Shown: one piece after another, positions 55,756 through 64,000 of the stretch
How the letters are laid out: each line of letters begins with the position of its first letter
Numbering within the stretch: the first letter of the stretch is position 1
Assembly (NCBI RefSeq): GCF_040207125.1
Contig: NZ_CP157940.1
Location: forward strand, 1,550,001 to 1,614,000
Reading direction: 5' to 3'
DNA from: Lacrimispora sp. BS-2
GTDB lineage: Bacteria > Bacillota > Clostridia > Lachnospirales > Lachnospiraceae
DNA: 64,000 nt
Notes under the pieces: model-generated
Database searches by the model: none
What the model saw: the letters and a program-made list of their open reading frames with translations, nothing else
Told to the model about the DNA's origin: nothing
Position numbers and translations under genes: made by a program

Positions 55756-56646
55756 TTATATCCTTCCTATATCCGAACTTTTTTCCTTTTTTGCCTTATA
55801 CATCTTTCCATCCGCCCTGCGTATAAGCTCCTCCGCAGTCACAGGAACCTCGTTCATGGTTTCTATTCCATAAGAAATAGAAAGAGGAACCCCTTTCACA
55901 GCCTGTCTTACCGGCATCTTTTTAACTTCCCTTTGTATACGGTCCGCAATTTCACGCGCCCGGTCTTCATCAGCGCCGCTCATGCAAAGAAGAAACTCAT
56001 CTCCTCCATATCTTGCGGCCCAAACATCCTCAGAATCCGTATTTTGGGAAATGACTTTACCGGCCGCCTTGATCGCCATATCTCCTGTCTCATGTCCATA
56101 AATGTCATTAATTGATTTAAAGTTATCAAGATCCATAAAGCATACGGACAAAGGCACATGCTTCAATAAGGCATCAATAATATTAACCGGAAGGCGTTCA
56201 TCCACAAAACGCCTGTTATAAAGGGAAGTGAGAGGGTCTTTCACAGCCGCATCATTAAGTTCCTTTATAAAGCGGGAAAATAGTTCTCCCTCATTATAAT
56301 CACCGTTTCCGACAAACATTGTATCGGTAGCGTTTTTAAACAGCTCCAATACCGCAGGACTGGCGGCGTTTTCAATAGGAACAGCTGTCACAAGAAGAAC
56401 CTCCTTCCTGCCCTTTTCCATCTTTATAAAGCTTTTGTTTTCGTGATAGGCTCTTACAGAAATGCAATTGTCACAAATTCTGCTGTTCTCCCAATAATGA
56501 TAGCATACATCCGGCGTCTCAGCCAAAGAAGACTGTCGGTAGTCCAGAACCCTCTTGTGAAGCGGGTCCACCAAGCGTACCACATCATACATCTTATTAA
56601 AAAAGTCTAATTTGTCCTTTATCTCATCCAGCGAAATATAATCCAT
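55756..56646 (-). CDS. Diguanylate cyclase (GGDEF) with cysteine-containing sensor domain
   Basis: 296 residues from the ATG at 56646; a TTG at 56676 is possible but would overlap the upstream gene. The C-terminal GGDEF domain has an intact RYGGDEFLL signature and FMDLDNFKSINDIYGHETGD, so it should make c-di-GMP. The N-terminal half is PAS-like with RICDNCIS (CxxC) and CYHYW, which could bind a metal or sense redox. It follows a flavodoxin gene by 16 bp. Confidence 0.87.
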   Translation of the reverse strand: MDYISLDEIKDKLDFFNKMYDVVRLVDPLHKRVLDYRQSSLAETPDVCYHYWENSRICDNCISVRAYHENKSFIKMEKGRKEVLLVTAVPIENAASPAVLELFKNATDTMFVGNGDYNEGELFSRFIKELNDAAVKDPLTSLYNRRFVDERLPVNIIDALLKHVPLSVCFMDLDNFKSINDIYGHETGDMAIKAAGKVISQNTDSEDVWAARYGGDEFLLCMSGADEDRAREIADRIQREVKKMPVRQAVKGVPLSISYGIETMNEVPVTAEELIRRADGKMYKAKKEKSSDIGRI

Positions 56647-56662
56647 TCTAACCCCGTAATAC

Positions 56663-57208
56663 TTATAAATCCCCAATATATTTTATAAGTGGCAATATGG
56701 TTTCTTTATTTGTAAAGTCAACGCTTTTCCCATAGCTTGCAAGCATCTCTTCATCTTCCTCAGTCAAAGAGTCCTGATCCCTTTTTGCCGCCATCTTGTA
56801 GACAAGATTCATCATTGTCCGATGCATGGGGCTGAGCTTTGAATAATTCATGCCTCCCCGCAAATGGAATACTTTAATCTTTTCCTGCATTTCCTCATTA
56901 AGCACCTTATTCAGGCCCTTTTTGATATTTTCCGTGTTAACTGAGTCGGAAGGATCAGCCAGCCCACAGGTAAAAAGCACCAGATTCTTCTGGGAGAGCC
57001 TGGAGAAATTCTTTGTCAATAACTTAATTCCGTTAACACCCCCGGCATACAGGCCGCCGCCAAAAATGATAGTATCATATGGTTCCAGATTACTTGCTTT
57101 TATGTCTTTTCCTTCAAACAGATCACAGGATAATTCCTTTGCGATCCATTCGGCATATTTTTTGGTCGCCCCATATTTTGATTGATATACTACAGCAATT
57201 TTCTTCAT
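56663..57208 (-). CDS. Flavodoxin-domain protein
   Basis: 181 residues. FMN-binding phosphate loop VVYQSKYGATKKYAE at the N terminus and IIFGGGLYAGGVNG. It resembles HemG/flavodoxin_5-like proteins. It may donate electrons or act as an oxidoreductase. It is cotranscribed with the GGDEF gene. Confidence 0.87.
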   Translation of the reverse strand: MKKIAVVYQSKYGATKKYAEWIAKELSCDLFEGKDIKASNLEPYDTIIFGGGLYAGGVNGIKLLTKNFSRLSQKNLVLFTCGLADPSDSVNTENIKKGLNKVLNEEMQEKIKVFHLRGGMNYSKLSPMHRTMMNLVYKMAAKRDQDSLTEEDEEMLASYGKSVDFTNKETILPLIKYIGDL

Positions 57209-57320
57209 AACAGGCTCCTCTTATATTATTTATCTATGTAAGTACCTATGTATTACCAACCGTTTTATACCATTAACCAAAAAATAACAACATCCATATT
57301 ATAAACTGTTCCGCTTAACG

Positions 57321-57352
57321 AAAAAACCCCCAGGCTGCTCCTGAAGGTTTTT
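57321..57352 (-). terminator. Terminator after the tRNA-Pro/tRNA-Glu pair
   Basis: On the minus strand AACCTTCAGG pairs with CCTGGGGGTT (two G-T pairs), then TTTT. Confidence 0.7.
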
Positions 57353-57356
57353 ATTA

Positions 57357-57428
57357 TGACCTATCCGAGAATCGAACTCGGGTTTCCGCCGTGAGAGGGC
57401 GGCGTCTTGACCGCTTGACCAATAGGCC
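57357..57428 (-). tRNA. tRNA-Glu (anticodon CTC)
   Basis: 72 bases on the minus strand. Acceptor GGCCTAT/ATAGGTC, anticodon loop CTCTCAC (CTC), T loop AGTTCGATTCT. Transcribed after tRNA-Pro from one promoter. Confidence 0.95.
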
Positions 57429-57453
57429 ATTTACAAATATTACTGATACAGAA

Positions 57454-57527
57454 TCGAGGCGACAAGATTCGAACTTGCGACCTCTGCGTCCCGAACGCAG
57501 CGCTCTACCAAACTGAGCCACGCCTCG
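57454..57527 (-). tRNA. tRNA-Pro (anticodon CGG)
   Basis: 74 bases on the minus strand. Acceptor CGAGGCG/CGCCTCG, anticodon loop TTCGGGA (CGG), T loop AGTTCGAATCT. Confidence 0.95.
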
Positions 57528-57539
57528 ATTACGTTAGGT

Positions 57540-57568
57540 AGTATAATACAAATCCCAGCGTATGTCAA
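57540..57568 (-). promoter_or_regulatory. Promoter of the tRNA-Pro/tRNA-Glu pair
   Basis: TTGACA (57568-57563) and TATACT (57545-57540) on the minus strand, 17-bp spacer, just before tRNA-Pro. Confidence 0.85.
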
Positions 57569-57643
57569 CCTTATTTTCAAAATTTTTTTATTTTTATTAA
57601 ATACTGGAAAAATTGCTAAAAAATTCTGTAACCGTTTTATCCT

Positions 57644-57686
57644 AAAAAACCCAGGGTCACAGGGGTTTTGTTCCCCCTGTCAACCC
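57644..57686 (-). terminator. Terminator of the rseP-ispG-polC run
   Basis: GGGTTGACAGGGG pairs with CCCCTGTGACCC on the minus strand, then GGGTTTTTT. The hairpin overlaps the polC stop. Confidence 0.83.
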
Positions 57687-60600
57687 AAGTCAAACAAGGA
57701 CAGCTGGTTGGATTCCGGAAGATCAAAAAGAAGTCCCAGGTCTCCCATCAGGTCACAGACGGTCTTGCTGACCTTTGTCCTGTTTCTGAAATCTTCCCTT
57801 GACAGGAAGGTCCCATCCTTTACCGAATCCACGACAGCGTCAGCCGCCTTTTCACCCAGTCCGTCAATGCTGCTTAAGGACGGCATCAGCTTGCCGTCAA
57901 TGATCTGGAAATGCCTTGCCTTTGCCCGGTAAATGTCTATGGGCATAAAGTCATACCCTCTTGCATACATCTCCTGTACAATCCTCATATCCCTTAAGGT
58001 ATCCTGCTCTTTTTTAGAAAGAGTGTCGATCCGCTTTTTATAGTCGTCCAGATAATGCTCCAGCTTATCCCGCCCCTGACACATCAGCTCATAGCTGAAG
58101 CCATTGGCCCTGATGCTGAAAAAGGCGGCGTAATAAGCCAGAGGATAAAACACCTTGCAATAAGCAATACGCCACGCCATCATAACATAGGCGGCAGCAT
58201 GGGCTTTGGGGAACATGTACTTGATCTTTTTACAGGACCATATATACCAGTCCGGAACTCCGTGGGCAGTCATCTCCTCTACCCACTCATCTTTCAGCCC
58301 TTTTCCTTTTCGTACGCTTTCCATAATGGTAAAGGAAAGGCCTTCTTCGAGTCCCATTGATATTAAATAAATCATGATATCGTCACGGGTACAGATCGCG
58401 GTCTGAATGGTCGCCTTCCCTTCCTGGATCAGGGTCTGGGCATTTCCCAGCCACACATCCGTACCATGGGCAAGGCCGGCAATTCGCACCAGGTCAGAGA
58501 AATACTTGGGTTGGGTGTCTATAAGCATCTGCATGGCAAAGTCCGTACCAAACTCCGGAACTCCCAAAGCTCCAAGCTTACATCCTCCGATATCCTCCGG
58601 CATAATTCCTAAGGCCGAGGTATCCTGAAACAGGGACATGACTTCCTTGCTGTCTAAGGGTATATCCTTTACCGGGTCAAACCCGATCAGATCCTGAAGC
58701 ATACGAATCATGGTCGGATCGTCGTGCCCAAGAATATCAAGCTTTAACAAGTTGTGGTCAATGGAATGGTAATCAAAATGGGTGGTTACCGTCATGGTGG
58801 TCATATCGTTTGCAGGCCTCTGAACCGGGGTAAAGGAATAGATCTCCTCCCCATGGGGAAGCACGATGATTCCTCCAGGATGCTGTCCGGTGGTCCTTCT
58901 GACACCTACACAGCCCTGTACGATCCTGCTGATCTCACAATTACGTTTTCTGACTCCATGCTCTTCATAATAATTTTTCACATAGCCAAAAGCCGTTTTA
59001 TCTGCCAGGGTACCTATGGTGCCTGCCCGGAAGGTCTGGCCCTTGCCGAAGATGACCTCCGTATAGTCATGGGCCTTACTCTGGTATTCACCGGAAAAGT
59101 TTAAGTCAATATCCGGCTCCTTATCTCCTTTAAAGCCCAGGAAGGTCTCAAAGGGGATATCAAATCCGTCCTTTGCCAGGGGAAGTCCGCACACCGGGCA
59201 AACCTTATCCGGCATATCACAGCCTGCCATACCGGAAAACTGTTTTACTTCATCCGAATCAAAATCATAATAGTGGCAGGAGGTGCAATAATAATGAGGA
59301 CTTAAGGAGTTTACCTCCGTTATACCTGACAGATAAGCCACAAGGGAAGATCCGACAGAACCTCTTGAGCCTACCAGATACCCATCCTCATTGGATTTCC
59401 AAACCAGCTTCTGGGCGATGATATACATGACCGCAAATCCGTTGGATATAATGGAATGAAGCTCCCTTTCCAGCCGCTCCGTAACAATGGCCGGAAGGTT
59501 TTCTCCATAGATGGCATAGGCCCTGTCATAACAGATCTTTCTTAAATCCTCGTCGGAATTTTCAATGACAGGAGCACACTTATCCGGGCGCACCGGAGAA
59601 ATCTTTTCACACATGTCTGCAATTTTTCTTGTATTTTTTATTACTACCTCTTCTGCCTTATTGGGGCCCAGGTAATCAAATTCCTTTAGCATTTCCTCTG
59701 TAGTCCGCAAATACAAAGGCGCCTGTTCGTCGGCATCTTTAAAGCCCTGGCCGGTCATAATGATCCTTCGGTAAACCTCATCCTCCGGGTCCAGAAAATG
59801 AACGTCACAGGTGGCACAGACCGGTTTTCCGAACTGTTCTCCAAGGGTTACGATTTTTTTGTTGATGTCGATGAGATCCTGCTCCGATTTTACCGTACTT
59901 TTCTCATCCCTGAGCATAAATCCATTGTTTCCCAGGGGCTGTATTTCCAGATAGTCATAAAAACTGACCAGTTTTGCCACTTCAGCATCGGAAACGCCGC
60001 GAAGAAGGGCCTGATACAATTCCCCTGCCTCACAGGCGGAGCCTATGATCAGCCCTTCCCGATACTTATTCAGCACGCTTTTTGGGATCCTGGGCCTTCT
60101 TGCATAAAAGTCAATGTGGGAGCAAGAAATCAAACGATAGAGATTTACCCTTCCCACATCATTAGCGGCCAGTATGATCACATGATAAGTAGGAAGCTTT
60201 TTAATCATATCGGCCGTCATGGTACTTAGCCCATTAAGCTCATCCAGGGTTTCCACCCCGCGCTCCCGGATCATTTTCACAAATGCCACAAATATTTCAG
60301 CCGTACAGCCTGCATCGTCTACCGCTCTGTGATGGTTCGCCAGGGAAATATTAAGCGCCTTTGCAACCGTATCCAGCTTATAGCGGTTAAGTTTGGGAAG
60401 GAGAAGCCTTGCAAGCGCCACCGTGTCAATGACGGTAGGATCAAAGGCCAGGTTAAACCTTGCCGCATTATAGGCGATAAAGCCCACGTCAAAGGCTGCA
60501 TTATGAGCAACCAGAACGGAATCCCCGCAAAACTCCAGAAACTGAGGCAGTATTTCATTGATCTTTGGATAAGGAAGGACCATATTGTCATTGATACCCG

Positions 60601-62239
60601 TAAGCTGCTCGATCTCAAAAGGAATGGGCACATCAGGATTTACAAAGGTACTGAACTTATCCGTAATGACTCCGTTTATTACCTTTACCGCTCCAATTTC
60701 AATGATCCGGTTCCTGGAAGAGCTGAAGCCTGTTGTCTCAATATCAAAAACAACATAGGAATCCGACAAGCCCTGGTTTCTGGAATTTTCCACCAGCTGC
60801 TTTAAATCATCTACCAGATACCCTTCCACGCCGTAGATCAGCTTAAAGGTATCTCCCTTTTCCAGGGCATGATTTGCATCCGGAAAGGATTGGACACATC
60901 CGTGGTCTGTTATGGCAATGGCAGGCATTCCCCACCGCTTTGCCCGTTTCACGATATCCTTTACCTCTGATACGCCATCCATATCGCTCATTTTTGTATG
61001 ACAGTGAAGCTCCACCCGTTTTTCAAGGCTGTTATCCACCCGCTTCCCGGTAAAATCCTCGGATTTCTTGATTCCAACCACTGACCCAAGAGTCAGCTCC
61101 CCGTCAAATTTGTCAATGGTCGTAACACCCTTGATGCGTATAAAGCTCCCCTGCACCACTGCTGCTTTTAAATCCTCAATCTGCTCTTCCCTGGCAAACA
61201 TCTTCACCGTGATCGTATCGGTAAAATCCGTCACGTCAAAGATCATAATAGTCTTCTGGCTTCTCAGTTCTCTGCTGTCCACAGTTAAAATCTTGCCTCT
61301 GATGACCACTTCGCCGATTTCGCCGTCAATCTTCTCTATCTCAATGGTTTCCCCGTCAAAGTCCCGTCCATATAATACATCCGGATTATCCGAACGGCGT
61401 CCGTAGGAGGAGGAGCCCTTTTTATAATCCTTCCACTCCTTTTTCCCGGTATCCCCATCGCCTGTCTTTGGGGCCTCCTTTTTCCCTCCCATGCGCAGAG
61501 AAGGCACAGGAGTCTGGGAAGCCTGGTCAGATGGGGAAAAAGCCGCATATTCAGCCGTCAGGACATCCAGGGAAATACCATCTGCCATGGACGGGCCGGC
61601 TGCTCCCTCACCGTTTCCGGCGCCATACTCATTCCGGTCTTCACTATTCCTTATGGCAAAGGAGGTACGGCTCACGATTTCTTCCACCTCACGCTGCATC
61701 TGAAGCTCTTTTTGCTTTGCCAGCTCATTTTCTTTCGGAGCAACATATTCATACTGGACCTCTACCGGCATGCCGCACCGTTCATGGAAAATCTTTTCCA
61801 GAACTCTTTTTAAATCCCCGGCCTTTTCATGGGTAACAATGGTATCCTCTACCGTCATTTTAAGAAGATCCGGTTCAGGGAACTGGAATTCGGCTTTACG
61901 AAACATGTTGTATTCAATAATACTGTAATTTTTAAGCTCCACTAAAAGACTTTGACGGTATGCCTTTAAAAGCTTTTCCGGCGTGTACTGGCCCGATAAG
62001 CGGAACCGCTCTATAATCTTTATGGTGATCCGCTTGGAGGGAAACAACTGGTCCTTGATTCCTTTTTCCAGACCGCAAATATTTTGTTTATGTATGAGCC
62101 TTGGACTCATCAGGTAAATACGAATAGAGCTTCTATCCCTGCCTAAAGTGACCTTTTCCACTTCCACCAGATTTAAAAGCTCCCGTAATTCCTCTGTAAT
62201 ATGTAAACTTGGAAAAACTTCCAAAAATTTTTTTGACAT
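57680..62239 (-). CDS. polC: DNA polymerase III alpha subunit, Gram-positive type (PolC)
   Basis: 1519 residues, somewhat longer than Bacillus PolC. It replicates the chromosome and carries its own proofreading exonuclease. Parts in order: N-terminal domain with an acidic linker, an OB fold (about 300-385), the PHP domain (HCHTKMSDMDG, about 410), the DnaQ-like exonuclease (VVFDIETTGF, about 494), the zinc cluster (CTSCHYYDFD, CPVCG, about 985-1030) and the catalytic acids in PDIDLNFSGE (about 1045). It follows ispG by 8 bp. Confidence 0.97.
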   Translation of the reverse strand: MSKKFLEVFPSLHITEELRELLNLVEVEKVTLGRDRSSIRIYLMSPRLIHKQNICGLEKGIKDQLFPSKRITIKIIERFRLSGQYTPEKLLKAYRQSLLVELKNYSIIEYNMFRKAEFQFPEPDLLKMTVEDTIVTHEKAGDLKRVLEKIFHERCGMPVEVQYEYVAPKENELAKQKELQMQREVEEIVSRTSFAIRNSEDRNEYGAGNGEGAAGPSMADGISLDVLTAEYAAFSPSDQASQTPVPSLRMGGKKEAPKTGDGDTGKKEWKDYKKGSSSYGRRSDNPDVLYGRDFDGETIEIEKIDGEIGEVVIRGKILTVDSRELRSQKTIMIFDVTDFTDTITVKMFAREEQIEDLKAAVVQGSFIRIKGVTTIDKFDGELTLGSVVGIKKSEDFTGKRVDNSLEKRVELHCHTKMSDMDGVSEVKDIVKRAKRWGMPAIAITDHGCVQSFPDANHALEKGDTFKLIYGVEGYLVDDLKQLVENSRNQGLSDSYVVFDIETTGFSSSRNRIIEIGAVKVINGVITDKFSTFVNPDVPIPFEIEQLTGINDNMVLPYPKINEILPQFLEFCGDSVLVAHNAAFDVGFIAYNAARFNLAFDPTVIDTVALARLLLPKLNRYKLDTVAKALNISLANHHRAVDDAGCTAEIFVAFVKMIRERGVETLDELNGLSTMTADMIKKLPTYHVIILAANDVGRVNLYRLISCSHIDFYARRPRIPKSVLNKYREGLIIGSACEAGELYQALLRGVSDAEVAKLVSFYDYLEIQPLGNNGFMLRDEKSTVKSEQDLIDINKKIVTLGEQFGKPVCATCDVHFLDPEDEVYRRIIMTGQGFKDADEQAPLYLRTTEEMLKEFDYLGPNKAEEVVIKNTRKIADMCEKISPVRPDKCAPVIENSDEDLRKICYDRAYAIYGENLPAIVTERLERELHSIISNGFAVMYIIAQKLVWKSNEDGYLVGSRGSVGSSLVAYLSGITEVNSLSPHYYCTSCHYYDFDSDEVKQFSGMAGCDMPDKVCPVCGLPLAKDGFDIPFETFLGFKGDKEPDIDLNFSGEYQSKAHDYTEVIFGKGQTFRAGTIGTLADKTAFGYVKNYYEEHGVRKRNCEISRIVQGCVGVRRTTGQHPGGIIVLPHGEEIYSFTPVQRPANDMTTMTVTTHFDYHSIDHNLLKLDILGHDDPTMIRMLQDLIGFDPVKDIPLDSKEVMSLFQDTSALGIMPEDIGGCKLGALGVPEFGTDFAMQMLIDTQPKYFSDLVRIAGLAHGTDVWLGNAQTLIQEGKATIQTAICTRDDIMIYLISMGLEEGLSFTIMESVRKGKGLKDEWVEEMTAHGVPDWYIWSCKKIKYMFPKAHAAAYVMMAWRIAYCKVFYPLAYYAAFFSIRANGFSYELMCQGRDKLEHYLDDYKKRIDTLSKKEQDTLRDMRIVQEMYARGYDFMPIDIYRAKARHFQIIDGKLMPSLSSIDGLGEKAADAVVDSVKDGTFLSREDFRNRTKVSKTVCDLMGDLGLLFDLPESNQLSLFDLG

Positions 62240-62247
62240 TTTATCAC

Positions 62248-63303
62248 CTATTGCATTTTCATAAGCTCTTCCTTCAGGGCATGAAGCAGCTCATCTTCCG
62301 GAACCTTGCGGATAATCTCTCCTTTTTTCATTAAGAGGCCTTCTCCGATTCCTCCCGCAATACCCAAATCCGCTTCCCTGGCTTCTCCCGGTCCATTTAC
62401 CACGCAGCCCATAACAGCTACCTTAATATCAAGATGGTCGAATTCTGAAACCATTTTCTCCACTTGGTTTGCCAGAGAGATCAGATCGATCCTGGTCCTT
62501 CCGCAGGTCGGGCAGGATACTACCTCCACACCGCCTTTTCTTAAACCCAGTGTCTTTAAAATCAGCTTTGCGGTCTTCACTTCCTCCACCGGATCACCTG
62601 TTAAGGAAACACGGATGGTATCCCCGATTCCTTCATGGAGAATGATTCCAAGGCCTACGGAGGATTTCACTGTACCGGAGGCTAACGTGCCTGCTTCGGT
62701 TATTCCCACATGAAGGGGGTAATCCGACTGCATATCAATCAATTCATGGGCTTTGACGCACATGAGCACATTGGAAGATTTAATGCTGATAACAAGATTT
62801 TCATATCCCAGTTCTTCAATCATGCGGACCTTATGAAGAGCGCTTTCCACAATACCTTCTGCAGTCACCCCACCATATTTTTCAATCAGACTTTTTTCAA
62901 GGGAACCGCTGTTTACACCTACCCGGATGGGAATATCAAATTCCCTGGCTTTTTCCACCACAGCCCGGACACGTTCTGCTGATCCGATATTCCCCGGATT
63001 AATCCGAATCTTATCTGCTCCGGATTCTATGGCAGCAATGGCCAGCCGGTAATCAAAGTGAATGTCAGCTACCAAGGGAATTGCAATCTGTTTTTTTATC
63101 TGCTTTAAGGCTGCTGCTGCCTCCATATCCGGCACCGCAACCCGGATGATATCACAGCCAGCCTCTGTCAGGGCTTTGATCTGACCCACGGTTGATTCCA
63201 CGTCCTGTGTTTTCGTATTACACATGGATTGGATCAGGACAGGATTTCCGCCGCCGATTACCCGGTCTCCAATACGGATTACTCTTGTTTTCTCTCTGCT
63301 CAT
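62248..63303 (-). CDS. ispG: 4-hydroxy-3-methylbut-2-enyl diphosphate synthase
   Basis: 351 residues from the ATG at 63303, which has GGAGG upstream; the longer frame lacks one. Fourth-from-last part of the MEP isoprenoid route, converting MEcPP to HMBPP with a [4Fe-4S] cluster. Cluster cysteines lie in [12 protein letters not shown] and [10 protein letters not shown]. The conserved start of the barrel is [11 protein letters not shown]. It lies between rseP and polC, the normal clostridial order. Confidence 0.96.
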   Translation of the reverse strand: MSREKTRVIRIGDRVIGGGNPVLIQSMCNTKTQDVESTVGQIKALTEAGCDIIRVAVPDMEAAAALKQIKKQIAIPLVADIHFDYRLAIAAIESGADKIRINPGNIGSAERVRAVVEKAREFDIPIRVGVNSGSLEKSLIEKYGGVTAEGIVESALHKVRMIEELGYENLVISIKSSNVLMCVKAHELIDMQSDYPLHVGITEAGTLASGTVKSSVGLGIILHEGIGDTIRVSLTGDPVEEVKTAKLILKTLGLRKGGVEVVSCPTCGRTRIDLISLANQVEKMVSEFDHLDIKVAVMGCVVNGPGEAREADLGIAGGIGEGLLMKKGEIIRKVPEDELLHALKEELMKMQ

Positions 63304-63466
63304 ACGTTCCTCCATTCTGTGCATGCCTATTCCCATACTGCCGATTCCAGGCACGCCCAAAACCGGAAGCAACCCGCTTTACGGGTTTCATCCGGTTATT
63401 ATGGCAGCCATCAGGTAACCATATAAGTATATTCCTTTGGCCGTTACCTGATTAATTATGGTTTGC

Positions 63467-64000
63467 TCACGTAAATCTGCTGATATCATTAAATACTACA
63501 AATATCATGAGGGCCATAAGAGCCGCCATGCTGATCAGATTTACCAAGCCCTCTTTCTCCGGATCCATGCGCTTTCCTCTGATGGCTTCAATAATCAGAA
63601 ATAAAAGCCTTCCTCCGTCAAGGGCAGGGATGGGAAGAAGATTCATAACGCCCAGGTTTGCACTCAGCAGAATACACATGCTGATCACATTCATAAGTGC
63701 CGCTGCAACGCTGACCGTAAGTCCGGCCTTAACTGAATCATCGATCATGACCACAATGCCCACAGGGCCGCTTAAATCATTGACGCTTGCCTTTCCGGTA
63801 AAGAGCATACCAAGGCTTTTTACTGTCAGCTTTACATCGTATTTCATTTCCATGTATCCATATTTTACAAGCTGGCCAAAAGAGGCGGCCTTCTGATTCT
63901 CAGGTGCAATGATAATGCCGATTAAATATTTTCCGCTATCCTCTGAATACTGGGGAGTAACGGAAACAGAGTGGGTACTTATATTGCCTGTAGAGGAATC
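63467..64000 (-). CDS. rseP: RseP-type site-2 protease (partial, cut by right edge)
   Basis: About 177 codons of the C-terminal part are visible; the frame runs open to the window edge. Part of the PDZ domain leads into LSGPVGIVVMI and the LDG motif LLPIPALDGGRLLFLIIE, with a final membrane segment (MAALMALMIFVVFND). The HExxH motif lies outside the window. RseP cuts membrane-spanning regulators, including anti-sigma factors such as RsiV. Confidence 0.92.
   Translation of the reverse strand, partial: DSSTGNISTHSVSVTPQYSEDSGKYLIGIIIAPENQKAASFGQLVKYGYMEMKYDVKLTVKSLGMLFTGKASVNDLSGPVGIVVMIDDSVKAGLTVSVAAALMNVISMCILLSANLGVMNLLPIPALDGGRLLFLIIEAIRGKRMDPEKEGLVNLISMAALMALMIFVVFNDISRFT

Overview
The window reads as chromosomal DNA of a low-to-mid GC Gram-positive clostridium, most likely a member of the Lachnospiraceae. 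The basis is the gene set: Gram-positive PolC, a second gyrase-like ParC/ParE pair, TmcAL, an AckA gene paired with PduL, a UPF0210/ACT pair and a strong Shine-Dalgarno signal on nearly every gene. Species cannot be fixed from the sequence alone. Most genes lie on the minus strand.

Layout. 1-1105: an ECF sigma factor and its RsiV-like anti-sigma factor (cut by the left edge), with a likely self-regulated ECF promoter. 1428-8057: a LacI-controlled pentose operon in the order regulator, deoC, sugar kinase, rbsD, rbsA, rbsC, rbsB. Two identical 18-bp operators and a kinase substitution suggest deoxyribose may be the substrate. 8346-13638: a compact three-gene cassette of AAA+ ATPase, beta-propeller-like protein and VWA/MIDAS protein; this is the best candidate for an uncharacterised system. 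13876-16726: oleate hydratase and a TetR regulator. 16995-20211: a PatB-type C-S lyase and a symporter, divergent from a MarR regulator whose likely operators flank the promoter.

20381-33610 is mainly housekeeping: rpmF-yceD, ackA-pduL, tmcAL, NUDIX, a MIF-like protein, a methyltransferase, a histidine phosphatase, UPF0210 plus ACT, a WalJ-like hydrolase, coaE, polA and an orphan zinc-finger anti-sigma-like protein. Three genes here share a repeated hairpin leader. The PolA 5'-nuclease domain appears to have lost its catalytic residues. 33745-43522: tRNA-Leu, a DUF3298-like lipoprotein, a decayed uracil permease gene in front of upp, an NSS transporter, a hexapeptide-repeat protein, topB, an EamA transporter, galM and asd. 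43683-49050: parC, parE, tRNA-Gly, a cold-shock gene with a structured leader, and acylphosphatase.

49456-53328: tyrosine phenol-lyase and an AGCS symporter, divergent from a GntR regulator, with a large palindrome at the promoter. 53343-53742 holds remnants of a GH1 glycosidase and an EAL-domain protein beside tRNA-Thr. 54089-57208: a flotillin-like protein, an active-looking GGDEF protein and a flavodoxin. 57357-64000: tRNA-Glu, tRNA-Pro, then polC, ispG and rseP (cut by the right edge), the usual clostridial order of that cluster.

The recurring theme is small catabolic modules, each with its own local regulator (LacI, TetR, MarR, GntR), set among core replication, translation and isoprenoid genes. 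No CRISPR array, intact insertion sequence, prophage or rRNA gene was seen.
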